This document shows positions 1 through 12,095 of a DNA stretch of 64,000 nucleotides, piece by piece. This DNA is from Aphanomyces cochlioides (taxonomy: Eukaryota; Oomycota; Saprolegniomycetes; Saprolegniales; Verrucalvaceae). The stretch is taken from NCBI GenBank assembly GCA_019828595.1, contig JAHQRK010000008.1, forward strand, positions 558,001-622,000, in the 5' to 3' direction. A program made the position numbers and the translations under genes. Position 1 is the stretch's first letter. Every line of letters starts with the position of its first letter. Under the pieces are notes generated by a model. It was given only the letters and a program-made list of their open reading frames with translations, was not told the origin of the DNA and ran no database searches.

Positions 1-527
1 AATGCATTGAGAGATGGGTGCGGCCGATATGTCTGATGCATTGACACGACTGTCATCTGGCGATGTTTGCACTCTGCTCTTTGTGGATGTGCATACAAAT
101 TTCAAGTATAATGCGATTTTCAGCCCAACTGCATGTCAAGAGTATACTTTCTTCAAGATAAAAATGTGAAAATCCAAGGAATCGCAAGACTTGGCTATGA
201 CTTGACACGAGTCAACGTTGGAGTCGATCGAACTGCCATCGGCTTAGACATACTGGTAGTCTTGACGTCATCTACAGAATCCAGCCGCTTGAAAAGGACT
301 CGACGGCGATTTCGTCTGGTTCCCCTCAACTCGACATTTCGGACGATGGACGTTTCAGCCTTGTGAAATTATCACAGGTTGCCCCTCTCTGCGTTGACTC
401 TGGATGAGACCTGGATGCCGTGGTGCACTCATTGCATTATCGTCTTGGACTTGATCTTGATTGGCAGGTCGACCGTCCGCGGTGCCTCTCGACATATCTT
501 GTTCATTCTTGCTTGCCTGTCCTGCCC
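1..527. other. intergenic, no gene seen
   Basis: No reading frame here has recognisable content. The stretch precedes an elicitin-like gene and presumably holds its promoter, but I see no clear core element. Confidence 0.5.
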
Positions 528-1376
528 ATGAAGCCGGCATTGGTGACGTTCCTGACGTATGCGGTGGCCCTTGCTCTGGTTCCTCCTCCTCCGTGCACGG
601 ACAAGCAAGTCGGCGACGTCGTTGCCGTCCTCACTGCATCTCCAAACCTTCCAGGGTGCAAGAGAGACTCGGGCTTCAACTGGGTCGCCTTGTTCAACAC
701 AACGGACGGCTTGCCGATAGACGAACAAGTTCAAGCTTCGACGACTTCTAATGACTGCGCCGCGTTGAATGCCGACGTCGGCAAGCTCAACGTGTCGTCC
801 TGCTCTGTGTGGAACGTGGATTTGGCGGCGCTCGTCAAGCAAGGACTTCAAAAATGGCACTCTGCCAAGCAAACGTATATCTTCATGGAAGTCCCCAAAG
901 AGTGTACTGCCGGCCAAGTCGCCGCGTTCGTTGCGTCTGTGAAAGCATCTCGGAACTTGGAAAGCTGCTCGAAAGCTGTCGGGTTTGACTGGCTGACCTT
1001 CTTCACGACGGATGTTCTCCCAATGTACACCAAAGTCACAGAGTCGATGTCGTCTACGGAATGCGCGGCGTTCTTCGCCGACATCCATGAACTCCAAGTC
1101 GATTCCTGCATGCTGTGGGCGAATCGCTTGCCTCAACTCGTGGCACACAAGCCGCAGTACTGGGTCGACTCCAAGTCTTACTTTCTCCGATGGACCAACA
1201 ACTCGACAAAGTCCAATGCGACCACAACTACGCCCAGCACGACAGCAGCGCCTACCTCGTCGGTGGCGTCCACGACAACTCTAGCGCCGATCACGACGAT
1301 GGCAAAGTCGTCAGCGTCGACCCTCGCAGCTCAAGTGCTTGCTGCTGCACTGGCGCTAGCCATTTTTATTGTCTAG
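528..1376 (+). CDS. two-domain elicitin-like GPI-anchored protein
   Basis: A single-exon gene of 282 residues. The start at 528 is chosen because it gives a typical signal peptide (hydrophobic residues about 4-18, then a PPPP run); the frame stays open upstream but adds no leader-like sequence. Two related domains follow, each with four cysteines (Cys23, 44, 77, 92 and Cys126, 147, 179, 194) and the spacing of elicitin-like folds; canonical elicitins have six cysteines in three disulfides, so each domain lacks one pair. A Thr/Ser-rich linker (about 224-262) and a C-terminal hydrophobic segment (about 266-282) suggest O-glycosylation and a GPI anchor at the cell surface. Elicitins bind sterols and can be recognised by plants; sterol binding here is inference. 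The duplicated domain in one chain is the main oddity. Confidence 0.8.
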   Translation: MKPALVTFLTYAVALALVPPPPCTDKQVGDVVAVLTASPNLPGCKRDSGFNWVALFNTTDGLPIDEQVQASTTSNDCAALNADVGKLNVSSCSVWNVDLAALVKQGLQKWHSAKQTYIFMEVPKECTAGQVAAFVASVKASRNLESCSKAVGFDWLTFFTTDVLPMYTKVTESMSSTECAAFFADIHELQVDSCMLWANRLPQLVAHKPQYWVDSKSYFLRWTNNSTKSNATTTTPSTTAAPTSSVASTTTLAPITTMAKSSASTLAAQVLAAALALAIFIV

Positions 1377-2670
1377 TGAATGAAACGACCGCTGCCCTCC
1401 ATTGCATTTTTCATTGAGAGGGCAAAGACTCGCCATCGGCATGACGAGAGAGCCGCGGGACTCGATCCCTTGCCTGGCTGTGAGGGCGGAAATTGGAGGC
1501 AAAGGAGATGTCGTAGTCGCGTTTTGGCGTTCAACTCCATGATCATGTAGACTGTCGCTGATTAAGCAGCGCATGAATCGATTGAACGCCGCGCATTGAC
1601 ACGAATGGAATTCTTTGTGTTGTGGACGACAGGACCTCCACAAGTCGCAGCGGTCTACAGAATGAGCATTGCAGCGAGCATGGAGCCTGTCAAGCTGCTG
1701 TGGAGCAGAGAAGAGAGTTGAACATTTGTCCTTCATGACTTCCAGCGGTTCAACGCGCTTCGAAACGATCTTACCCACGTTCAGAAGGACAATCTCACTA
1801 CCGTCCAAGCTTGCACCTCCCGTCGACATGATGGCGACCTTCGTGTTCTCATTCGACGGGAGAATCGGCGCGAGGATATCGTTGTCACTTTCCCTTTGGT
1901 TACGACACTGCCTTTTGATGTCTCTCCCTTGACAAGCGGCGACTAGCAGGGTGGAAGTGCGACCAACAGTCTGCCTCCCTCTTGACGGCAGGTCGAGTCC
2001 CACGCGATAACGTTACCTAGCGGTAATACCGTCGAGATCTCCATCGGCTCCGCGCTGTACGCGTATACGCATTGAGCTTTGCGTTTAAAGAGGGACGCGA
2101 AGCGTCTTCCCCTGTCCATTGGAACTGAGGCTTGACCGTGTTGGGAGATGGTCGATTGCCTCCGTTGAACTGCCCAACATGCCTTCCCCTCCTCCAAGAT
2201 GGCGCGCGCGTTCTCAAAGTCACCAGGAGTCAGTATGATCTTGCGAGAGAGGATCATCTTGTCATGCTTAGTCCGTGGTCGAGCCTTGAACACACAGGTG
2301 CAGTCTACTCAGCTCTCATGGGGGGAAATGGGGGGAATGGCTTAAATCACAGGGGAGCCTGCTCAAATTACGGGGATTCCATGGGAAACATAAAGAGAAA
2401 GAAGATCTTCATTGATAGGGAAGAGCATAGCTGTCTCCTTGGTGGAGTTCCATGGAGCGGAAGTTCTGTCAACTTGACACTTCCATTGTGACGGAAATAT
2501 TGCGGCAGTGAAAAGTGATATGGAAAAATTAATAAATTGGAAAAATAGAAAATTGTTTAATAGAATTTGTTTTGATTTTATTATGACATTCATTTTTGGA
2601 ATATTTTTTGAATATTTAATGAATTTGATTTTTGATTTTTGTGGGAATCTCATCGTCATCAAGGAACAAG
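1377..2670. other. intergenic with a decayed coding relic and an AT-rich block
   Basis: No intact gene is visible. It holds the possible BTB-like relic listed separately and a strongly AT-rich block at about 2510-2640, just before the calcium uniporter start, which may be its promoter region. Confidence 0.5.
1560..1829 (-). pseudogene. possible BTB/POZ (T1/KCTD-type) relic
   Basis: On the minus strand an ATG at 1829 opens a frame that soon reads SEIVLLNVGKIVSK, resembling the LLNVGG strand that starts T1/KCTD-type BTB domains. About 30 codons on, segments with the feel of the rest of the domain (SMLAAM, AAFNRFMRCLI) occur but in different frames, so if this is a BTB domain it has suffered frameshifts. 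No flanking domain is recognisable. This is a motif-level impression only; chance resemblance is possible. Confidence 0.3.
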
Positions 2671-4095
2671 ATGCGGTGGATGCCGATGCGACGATTGCTC
2701 AGTCTGCGCCAAGTCCGAGGCTATTCAGAGCTCAATATGCCTATCAAGACGTCGGATATGATTGAATTTGCTGTCCGCTGCAAGGCGTCCGAGCCTCTCG
2801 CCTTCACGCTGCCGTTGCCTGGACGTCCTGGCCTCACACGTGTCGATCTTGAACATATCGGCGCTTCCAAGTCCACTGCCGAGCGAGAAAGCGTCGGACA
2901 CTTTCTCTCGACGCTCAAAGAGGTTTTTCTATTCTTTTTGTACCGTCTGACGGCATATGACGCGTGTAGCTTGACCCGACGTTGACCACTGTGTCGTTGA
3001 CGACAATGGACGGTGTCACCATTTCGAAAAGCGCGAGTTTGCGCGCATTGGCCCCCGTTCCACTGCTTCTACGCCTCAATACTGCTACTCTTGAGCTTGA
3101 AAAGGAAGGCCAAGATGGAGGAAGAGGAGATGATGGTGTCAACGACAGCGAAAGCTCGGCGTTTGGCACAGTCAAGCGCTACATTGAGCGAGATACGCGC
3201 ACATCGGTCTGTTCATTCTTGTCTAGTCCGCTTTGTTGGAGCTCGCGACTTGTTCTGTGTAGATCCCGATCGATCAATTCTATCTCATGTGCAAAAACGT
3301 CGGCGCGGACGATTCGACGTCCAAGAAATGGCTCGCCGAGTTCCAGCGACGTAATCTCGTTCTTCACTACGACCAGAGCAAGGACGAAGCATTGCGAAGC
3401 ACGGTGATCTTGCGGCCAAACAAAGGCGACAGCTTTGCCGCATTCCAAAGCGCTCTCGATCCTGTCTTGTACAATCTCAAGCATGTTCGCATGGCCAAAG
3501 AAGCGCAAGTGCTCGAGGCGCAAGAAGAATGGCGAAAGCTCGCTATTATCGACACGGACTTGAAAGCCGCCGCGCGTCGCTCGCCCAACATGAAGAAATG
3601 GGCAGGGATGGCTTTCATTGCGTCGGTAAGATCACCGCAAACGAGCTCATGGTTGAGTGTCTTTGGCTAGTTTTACACTGGCATGGGCTACCTCGTCTGG
3701 GATGTCTACTCGTGGGACGTCATGGAACCTATCTCCTACTTTGTCGGGTTCTCCGCCGTCTTGACGAGCTCGTTCTACCACACGCTGACGCTCAAGGACG
3801 CAACGTATCCCAATATATGGACCCGCGACTACAAGCGCAGCCTCGCCAAGCTCCAAGATGACAAGAAATTCGATCCTGAATCGGTGGACGCCGTCCTCCA
3901 GACGATTGAAAACTTGAAACGCGATGTCCAAGCGCTACGGTACGTTTCTCGTCGAACTGCATGGTTTGAATGCATGTGGCGGCGTTTCTTAGGCTGCTTG
4001 AAGGGAAGAAAAAGGATGAAAAGGCGACGACAACTGCAGCTGCAGCTACGGCTACCCCAGCTTCGGCTATGGCTACACCGACTGCGAAGGCCTGA
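2671..4095 (+). CDS. MCU: mitochondrial calcium uniporter pore subunit (MCU)
   Basis: Five exons: 2671-2922, 2970-3206, 3263-3625, 3671-3939, 3993-4095; introns of 45-56 nt, all GT-AG and phase-consistent, giving 407 residues. The start at 2671 yields a basic presequence (MRWMPMRRLLSLRQVRGYS) typical of mitochondrial import. The signature pore motif is complete: WDVMEP at residues 299-304 followed by ISYF, lying between two hydrophobic helices, as in the DxME selectivity filter of MCU proteins. The pore therefore sits in the inner mitochondrial membrane and passes Ca2+ into the matrix. Coiled-coil-rich stretches flank the pore helices, as in the family. The last exon encodes an Ala/Thr/Pro-rich tail (TTTAAAATATPASA) with no family counterpart that I know. 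Exon 3 splits from exon 4 inside the first transmembrane helix. Confidence 0.93.
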
Positions 4096-5262
4096 GTGTG
4101 GTTTTGTCATAATGCAAAACCAACATGGATGCGTCGACTCGTTGCTGGTTTTGGAGGAAGAACTGTGGATTTAGTGACTCCCACAATGGATTTCACACCG
4201 GTGGACAGCTTGTTTCCACCATGGAATCAGTGGAGAAGTCGAGGATGCATCGTGGTCATGGCTGGCATGGAAAAGGGAAGATGATGCGCTGGCAGAGAAT
4301 TCGCAATAGCTGCGACTGCTCTGAGCTGTGAAATTGAATCAACTCCTGGTCTCGAATGGCATCAGGGAGAATTGACAGGTTTGGAATGGATATGCATGCC
4401 TGCAAGTGTGGAGGAAATCAATCTACGATTGCCACAAGTCGATGGCTCAGAGACAAAGTTGCTCCCGGCCTATGAGACAGTCGATTTGAAACATGCCTGG
4501 GGGAAATGCACCCAAGTTTAGCTCCCCCCGGTTCCAAAACTGCACTGATTTTTTTGCGAGGGTCCTCCTCTCGCTTACTTCGAAGCACACTGCGCATTTC
4601 AAGCTTTTCCTCTGTACCTACAAGCACTTGCTTCACAATGCGCATTTGAACGCAGGGTTCCCCCTTCGTTGGAGGGGGGGAAGGGGGAAGAGTAACTTGA
4701 GTAGTAGGCCGCATTTGAAATGTACTGGATCCCTCGAGGTATAGAGCGACATCAGTGCGTTCGTCTATGTGCTGGAGTCAAGACGCTCGGCGACTTGGTT
4801 GGATCGCAAATGCTGTTCGTGCTTGTCAACCATGAAACCCCTTCACCCCTAATATTTAAACCCTTGTTATAACCCCTTCAACCCCGAAAGAAAATTCTTA
4901 CGAGTGGGATAGGACGGTAGACATGACCGTAATGGTCGCTCGTCGTCACTGTCGTCGATTGGCAGTCGTCACCATGTCGTCAAAGAAATCGTCGATTGTT
5001 CCGTCCATGCGCATGGAGCAATGAACAATGCTTGGCATATCGATAGCAGTGTCTCCTCTTTGATTTCTGCTTGTCGAGCGTGCCAAGCAGCAGTGTGAAC
5101 CCGTGGTCACAATTTGCAATGGACACCGAGACATGTGAACATGCAATGTCACCCCTCCTTATCATAATTTAATAAATTTATATAGAGATTGGTATGTAAT
5201 AAAATAAATTCGAATCAACTGTGCAATTTGGGATTTGGTGAGTTGCACATTTCAATCACGAG
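4096..5262. other. intergenic, no gene seen
   Basis: Between two same-strand genes. Contains a G-rich run at about 4670-4691, short AAACCCTT-like repeats at about 4836-4885, and an AT-rich stretch at 5160-5215 that could be the kinase promoter. No coding content recognised. Confidence 0.5.
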
Positions 5263-6660
5263 ATGAAAGCTTCGTGGGAGGAAACGGTGCTCGTAGCTTG
5301 CGTCGTGACGTTCAAGCTCATCGCGCTGCTCTCGGTATGGATTTGGATCTGGTACACGCAAGTGGCCGCCCGATCCGTCTTGCGACCTTCGCAGAAAGGT
5401 CAGCGGCCTTCGCATTTGCGAACTTATATGATCGATGATTTCAGCAAGACGATCGATCTGGCCGACCGCCGACGGACGAGCGAGTTCAACTTGGACGCCA
5501 AGACGCTCCATATCCGTCGAGATGGAAACATTGTAGTAGGTGCTGCTGCTATGGCAGATCCACCATCAGAGTCTAGCTTTGGAATGCAAGTATCCGACTT
5601 CACCCACGACGAGGACCCGATGTCAACACTGGCTCGAGCCTCGATTGCCGAGCCCGTCCTAGTGCAGACAAAGATCCCATTCCAGGAGATAACATTCCTC
5701 AAGAAGCTGACGAGCGGCACGTACGGTGAAGTGTGGCTTGGCTTGTATCAAGAACGGTATAAAGTTGTGCTCTGGCTCGTATTTCTAATGCATTTTGAAC
5801 AGAAGCGTCGCCATCAAGCAAATCCGCGACGAGTACAAAGACGACAAGAAAGAAATCGCCAGCTTTATCGCCGAGATCAAGCTCATCTTGCCGCTTCGTC
5901 ATGCAAATATTCTCGAATGTCTTGGTTGTTCATGGCACCCCAGGACACAACGGCTTTGTTTCCTCGCGCCGTATATTCCCCATGGAGATATGTACATGTT
6001 TTTGCAAACATCGCAAGCTCAATCATTGACGTGGCCTCAAGAAAAGATCCACATTGCAATGGGGCTAGCGCTTGGCATCCTCTATCTCCATCGCCGTCAT
6101 GTTATCCACCGCGATTTGAAATCCAAGAATATCTTGCTGGATATGGACTTCACGCCAAAAATCACCGACTTTGGCATCTCGAGGTATATCCCCCGCCAAC
6201 TCCATGCGGTTGTATGATCCATTGCAATTAGGGAATGCAACCCCGACTCCCTCATGACAACTGGCGTCGGCACCCCCCTCTGGACTGCCCCCGAAGTCTT
6301 CGTCTCGAATAAATACACAGAAAGCGTCGATGTGTATTCCTTCGGCGTGATTCTCTCCGAGCTTGATACTCTTCAGATTCCCTTCAAAGATCAATACGTA
6401 AGTCCTTCAGTCTGCGATGAAGCTAATGAGTCTGGGGGGATGTTTAGTTCGACAAGAAGGGCCGTATCGATGCCGTGCGCGTTGTCAAAGCCGTCGTGAA
6501 CAACCAAGCGAAGCCGACATTTCTGCCCACATGTCCCCCTTCTATGTACGAGCTTGCCCTGCGCTGTCTCGACCATTCGCCGCAGAAGAGACCGACAGCC
6601 GAAGCGGTCGTCCGCACTCTCCAGACGATCGTAGTGCCGCAATTAGTGACACGGCACTAA
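5263..6660 (+). CDS. membrane-anchored TKL-type Ser/Thr protein kinase
   Basis: Four exons (5263-5756, 5803-6183, 6232-6397, 6448-6660; introns 46, 48 and 50 nt) give 417 residues. Residues about 9-34 form one hydrophobic segment rich in Trp/Ile/Leu, a signal anchor placing the kinase at a membrane. A linker of about 100 residues leads to a complete kinase domain: glycine loop SGTYGEVW (residues 151-158; the first loop glycine is Thr), VAIK Lys170, helix-C Glu189, HRDLKSKN with Asp269, DFG with Asp287, and a TAPEVF activation segment end. The HRDLKSKN form and the general sequence fit the tyrosine-kinase-like class that is greatly expanded in oomycetes. All catalytic residues are present, so activity is expected. 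No extracellular receptor domain is seen, so the input signal is unknown. Confidence 0.92.
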
Positions 6661-7167
6661 ACCGATGAAATTAAATTATTTCATGTTAATACTATTGTGA
6701 TTTTCGTCCAAATTTGCCAATTTCAGGCGATATTTCCAATCGCCTCCAAATTGACCAGACGATATGATTGGCTAAAAATAATTTACTTTCAATTGATTGG
6801 CTAAAAAATGACCTAAGTTTGTGTGAAAAAATGCTGGGAGTGGCACTTAATCTCTATGACTCTAAATGACTTCGCAGGGCGACCTCATCTCGTAGAGCAT
6901 TAATCAGCGCTCTTCACGTTGAGTGGAGAGGTCACTGGCCTCGCCAGCGCAGCGACAATGCTTCATCGATTTCGTGTACAGTCCCGATCATGACTTCAAC
7001 TAAGGACCAAAATTACCTTTTAAAATTGATATTTGCATTATATTTCAGAGGTCTCGCGATTCGCCGGCGGTTGATTCAACCAATCGCCGGAGGAAAATTT
7101 GAGTAGAACGCACAATACCTAGTAGTAGAATAGTATTGGTGGCTTCTTCTGCAATACAATAATTTTT
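6661..7167. other. intergenic up to transposon end
   Basis: No gene seen; AT-rich in its first half. It ends at the left inverted terminus of the 4.8-kb element. Confidence 0.5.
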
Positions 7168-7243
7168 AGGGCGGGTCTGGATGCCACCAAAAATGGCATA
7201 AAAATGCCATAATTCGAAATATGCCATAATTTTCAATTTTGAC

Positions 7244-7604
7244 TGTCTGGATGCCACCTTCTCAAAGAATTTTTGTCACAATTTTCTGGAGTTTTGGTCA
7301 AATTATGCCATAAAAAAATGGACCAAATTGGTCTATTTTTTATGACATATTTTCGTCATGAACGCACTGATCGAGTCAAGCTTGAGATTCAGCTTGTCAT
7401 CTCTACAAAAATACAAGCACACACTTTATATTATCACTGTTGCATGTTCTAACACTCTGAGAAGCGACAGTGATCGAGCCTTGCTCATCTCTGGCTCATT
7501 TCAAAGTATCCGGTCGGAAGAGACTGACACAGTAGTATGACGACAATCGTCTTTACCGGTAATGTTGAAGTTTCTTGTGGGCCTCAAGTTGTGGCATCCA
7601 GACA
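7244..7604. repeat. 361-bp MITE-like unit with perfect 14-bp inverted ends
   Basis: TGTCTGGATGCCAC at 7244-7257 is exactly mirrored by GTGGCATCCAGACA at 7591-7604. It has no coding content and shares the TCTGGATGCCAC core with the ends of the larger element around it, which suggests a non-autonomous derivative nested near its left end. Confidence 0.6.
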
Positions 7605-8059
7605 AATCACAAATTCTCCAACTATTGCATTAGACGTATTTTGCTACCACACAAATTGCAATTAGGTTTGGGGAGTTGGCTATTATACAAAGTTCAAAAA
7701 CTTTTTGATTTTGCTATTGCACATTCTTTGATTGGAGCTGAAGACTCATCAGTACCGACATGGGCCACTCCCTCATCGTAAATTTCGCACATATGACCCG
7801 AAACTCATTCGGTGATCGACTATAGACGGCGATCAGTGGTAATCGTCGGATTCGCATGACTTCACGAAGCATGTCGGCATCTGTCCATGCCGTGAACTGA
7901 AGAATTTTCACCATGGATATAATTCCTCAGAAAATTGACCAATCAGTGGTCTCAATGTATTCCACTGAGCTTGTGGAGGCTGCGGGAAATAGCATTCTGG
8001 GGACTGTCTTTAATGAATATTGGAGTCTATGTATGGGTTATCATAAAGGACTCAATTAC

Positions 8060-8969
8060 TTAAACACTGAAAAGTGGGGAACCATTTTCAAGTGTATTTT
8101 GGACAATGTTGGCCACAGAATGAAAGCATAACGGGTGCAAATCAAGACGATGTCGAAAGACTTGGGCAAGGACACCAAATTGCTTCAATCGAGCATTTAC
8201 CGTTTCGTGGCGAGACATAATTTGCTTTTGCCGTTGAGTCGTACCACGCTGTGAGTTGGGCGTGATAAATCTATCGTCACCAGAGTAGCCACGATCTGCT
8301 AAAGCCTTTTCATTTCGTGAAAGTGCATACACAAAAGCACTGCGAGCAAGCGTAATGTCGGGCCAACTACCGCAGGGAACGCCACCATTCACCCAAACAA
8401 TGTAACCAGTCCGTATGCACAATGCAACCTCATACCGCAGTCCAGTGCCTCGAAACTTGTGCGAATACCACATCCTGTCGAATGGCTGGGGCTCATTGAT
8501 CCTAAAATCTACCCCGTCAAGGGACACAAACAAAGTCGCACCCTGATAAGCGTTCATGAGACGATGTTCCCACACTATCTAGAACGTATGAGATGTTAAC
8601 TGTGGATATTGGACTTACTGCATTGAAATGAGCAATATGATCTATCCACATCCATACCCATTTCCGAAAGGTCTTTTCATCGGTACCAGCTATTGCTGAG
8701 TGTACTGTTTCAGTTGCGTAGACCTTGAGAAACATAAGGGCCCACAAGAGATGTGATGGGGCTGTTTGAGTTGGGCGATGATCATCTTCGATCCATAGCA
8801 GTGTGACAATATGCTGATCAACTCCGAACAGAGACCGAAAACGACGGGGACAGCCCGTTAGATTCGGGTTGTTGTGATTTCGACGGAGCATACTCATGGC
8901 CGAGTCGTGTATTTCTTCTTCTAGTTCATCGATTCCACTCATATGATCCAATGAGCTCCAGTTCATCAT
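8060..8969 (-). CDS. DDE transposase (DDE_Tnp_4/HARBI1-like)
   Basis: Two exons on the minus strand (8969-8619 and 8578-8060) with a 40-nt GT-AG intron, phase 0, giving 289 residues. Exon 2 carries a full DDE core: Asp138 in SLDGVDFR, Asp212 in LADRGYSG, and Glu242 in RHETVNARLK, with the family landmarks WYSHKF, PCGSWPDI and a C-terminal NGSPLFSV. Exon 1 gives the N-terminal helical region. Both exons are free of stops, so the gene may still be functional. It is the likely mobilising enzyme of the surrounding element. The family assignment is from motifs, without a search. Confidence 0.85.
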
Positions 8970-9629
8970 GTTGACTCAGGAGGATTGTATATAAAATTTG
9001 CATCACACTTATTTTATTATTCAACAAAATAATATAAAACTGTATAAATTTTAGTCAAAATTTGCTCTTTTTTTTGTCATATATTTTGACAAATTTTGTT
9101 GACTAGCGCAGAAAGTACATGACTTTGAGACGAAGCTGCGGGACGTCGGTGATGTTTCATCTCACGAAAATTCACCAGGGTATAGACGCATAGTTTGTCT
9201 TTATAATGCCATGATTATCGACAAGCAGAATGAACAGTAGTATGTGTGGTTGGATCTCAAAAGTCGACGAAATGGAGAATATAACGTACTTGACGGGTAA
9301 ATATCTCGCGAACCAGAGAGATATAGACATTGCTTTCCTTCTCAAGTTGAAAAATACAACCTCAGCAACCTTAGTATTCAATATCTTGAGAAGAAGCTTT
9401 GCTGGAGCCAAGATATCCGACCTCAAACGAGCACACGTCGAGATACGTGGAACTTCTAGTCATCTATGTTGGAAAAATTCGACAACTTTTCGTCATATAT
9501 TATAGTTAAAATAACTACGTTGTCGACACAAATTTAAATAATTCTATGTAAAGATTTAAAATAAAATCGAAATATTGTAAATGGAGGGTCAACAGAAAAA
9601 GGCGCGAGAATGCACAAAGTATCCGTAAA

Positions 9630-10480
9630 ATGTCGGATAATTCGCCATTTTCAATCATTCGAGGAATGGCCGCACGCTGGACAGCCGACTGCGAAGCCCA
9701 GAGAGTACTCCAGTCCCTTGTTGAAGAAGTGAAGATCAAAGGATCTACTGAACCACAAGAAGCACGAGCCCTAGCTTCTGAAATATTCAAACACTACAAC
9801 AATCAAGTCTTTGCTTTGCATTTACGCAACACCAAAATGGCAAACAGATCTTCGGATGCATGAATACTCTGTTAATCTTGTTTTCTAGATCTACGTCTTT
9901 CAACAAAACGAGCTAAAACAGCCCGAGCAATCGTGGAATCCGACGGGAATGACTGCGATATTCCGCAGCTTGGTATGGCATCTGCACCAACTTTGAATCC
10001 ACGGCGTGCAATGAGCACGAGTGAGAACAGGCCTCTGCGCAACCCTGGATATCTCGTTGTCTCCTATATGGACAGCTCTACACGCGAATGGTTTGTTGGT
10101 GTTGCACTGACATTGATGTGGGGAATCCAGTCTGGTTCCTTGGAAGTGACTGCAGAAGATCCTAGTACTCTTTTCTTGACGTATGAGTGGCCACCAGCTC
10201 TCGTGGGTATATGGGAATCATTTCAAAAAGAACTGGTAGATAAGCCGTGTGCAAAGGCGTGGGCCAAGGCCAATGCATTTGCAACAGCCATGGATGAGCT
10301 TCAGGGAAGCTTTGGATCAGCTCCAGTAAGTACGTAGTTTATTGATTTACCACGCCCAGTTATCCCCCAGAAGTCTCGCTTCGATGTGGTTTCTGGAAGC
10401 TCGTGCATCAAAGAGATATTGATGCTGGAATTCAAAGCTCAAATTGGAAATGGCCAAAAAGCCGATGTACTACTCCATTC
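9630..10480 (+). pseudogene. second gene of the element, nuclease-like, decayed
   Basis: Two open stretches in the same frame (9630-9863 and about 9889-10325) are separated by stops with no canonical GT donor between them. A good intron follows (10326-10367, GTAAGT to CCCCAG) and then a short exon reading KSRFDVVSGSS...EILMLEFKAQIG before a stop at about 10470. The EFK (ExK) after a hydrophobic strand resembles the core of PD-(D/E)XK nuclease-like folds, and the next expected motif seems to continue in another frame, so I read this as a broken nuclease-like accessory gene. Known two-gene elements that pair a transposase with a nuclease (for example ISL2EU) are a possible parallel. Family not identified with confidence. 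Confidence 0.4.
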
Positions 10481-11584
10481 AATGGGATAGTTCGATTGTG
10501 TTTGTGTTGCATTAAAAGCAATAAATGGATGTTTTTTGTTTGCCAGCAAAAATAGGCACATACCGCACCCTCGTGGCAAAATCAGCGTTTTCTTGAACAA
10601 AACTTGTGCTTTCAGCACGGAATGTGTGTCAAAAGTGAATGTCAAATGCACTTTGTGGAATAGCAAAATACGTCTATTTTAAAAAATGCAATAGTTGGAG
10701 AATTTGTGATTTGTCATTGTGGAATAGTTGGAGAAATTCACAATTTAAAAATTGTGAATTTGGAACGTTGGAAAAATTTTGCAAAATGTCATTTCAGTTT
10801 TGTTGAATAAAAAAATTGAAGGGCATCCAGACCAGCCCTTAGCAAGATATTAATAATACTAGTATTTATTTTTGAGTTCTGGTGGAACGAATCATTCGGA
10901 TCCGAATAAAAGTTCGTCAGATCTATATCTCTACTCTGAAGTGGCTCCGAAAACGAAGTGGTTTTAAAAACTTTTACAAAGTATCTAGGTAGGCCAAATT
11001 TTGTCTTTTTCACCCAAATTTGTATTTTTTTAGGGCTGGTCTGGATGCCCATCAATTTTTTTAGGGTGCGTCTGGCAAAAATTCAAAACCAATATGCCAT
11101 TTTCAGCCAAAATGGGATCAACGATTTATGGCATATTCAATATGGAGGTAAAACCTCCATTTCGTAAAATGGCATTTTGGGAGCCTCCAGTGAGTATATC
11201 CCAACCGAAAATATTGGACTTGGTGCAAAACTCTTGGAGATAAACAAGTTCATATTTTGACCTAAATATTGAATTTGGCCTCAAAATGGCATTTTGGACC
11301 TATTTATTGAAGTCATGGAATTTCTGGCTGCCTCTCCGAGCAAACTTATGCGTGCTTGAGGTAGGCGTCGAAGTCACGGCGATCGAACATGTGCTCAGTG
11401 CGGAGCGCTAAGAAGCGCTTGATGGCAGACTTCAAGTCGCTAAAACAACCATCAATCGCGTTTAGCATTGGCGAATACGGGCCAAGGAGAAACAAACGCA
11501 TCCAAGAGCGTCGCAATTGTGAAATGAACTATCACTTCACCATTGAGAGGCTCAAGGAAGCCAACTCAGGTCGAGCACAATAGA

Positions 11585-11731
11585 TGCGCGCGAAGACAAG
11601 GCGCCAATCTGTTTTGGTCCAGTGGAATGTGTTAATTGAACTCAACGGCTTCTGGCAGTTGCCACGGTCGTCGAATGCAATGAACCCAGTCCACTGGACT
11701 GAACGTTCTTGGCGCCTTGTCTTCGCGCGCA
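11585..11731. repeat. fold-back sequence with perfect 23-nt arms
   Basis: The 23 bases at 11585-11607 (starting TGCGCGCGAAGACAAGG) are exactly mirrored at 11709-11731, and inner parts (GGTCCAGTGGA against TCCACTGGAC) pair as well, so the whole 147 bp can fold on itself. It lies inside the 4.8-kb element near its right end. Confidence 0.8.
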
Positions 11732-12095
11732 ACTTTTGTGTTTACATTGGTGGAAAAGGATTTCACATTGAAGGCAAAATTCTGACTGAGAATGACTCTG
11801 AAATCCGATATTTTTTATCCGCTCGACATTGATGGCAAAAAGTGTTCAACTTGATCGGGCAAAGGTGTAGACAGTCAAAATTGAACATTATGGCATATTT
11901 CGAATTATGGCATATTTTGCCATTTTTATGCCATTTTTGGTGGCATCCAGACCCGCCCTTACCAAAATCGAATTTTGGAATGAAATTGACAAAACTGTGA
12001 TTTGCTTGAACTCATAAGGTCAAATCCAAATGTCCAAATGAAAGCTAACCTTTTTGTGTAGATTCTGCTATAATTTCTGACGTCCACTTCTGAAC

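Larger units (their letters stand above)
7168..11959. mobile_element. 4.8-kb DNA transposon with inverted ends
   Basis: The left end (7168-7246) and right end (11876-11959) are inverted copies of a roughly 75-nt sequence that starts AGGGCGGGTCTGGATGCCA and contains the ATGCCATAATTCGAAATATG core. Between them lie a DDE transposase on the minus strand and a decayed plus-strand gene. Further copies of the terminal motif sit inside: a GGGCATCCAGACCAGCCCTT end at 10821-10840 and an AGGGCTGGTCTGGATGCCC end at 11032-11050, so this may be two abutting or nested elements of one family rather than one unit. No clear target duplication was found. Confidence 0.7.

Noticed and set aside
429..1148. 239-codon minus-strand frame over the elicitin-like gene
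   Set aside because: Antisense shadow; the plus strand has a clear signal peptide, cysteine pattern and GPI signal.
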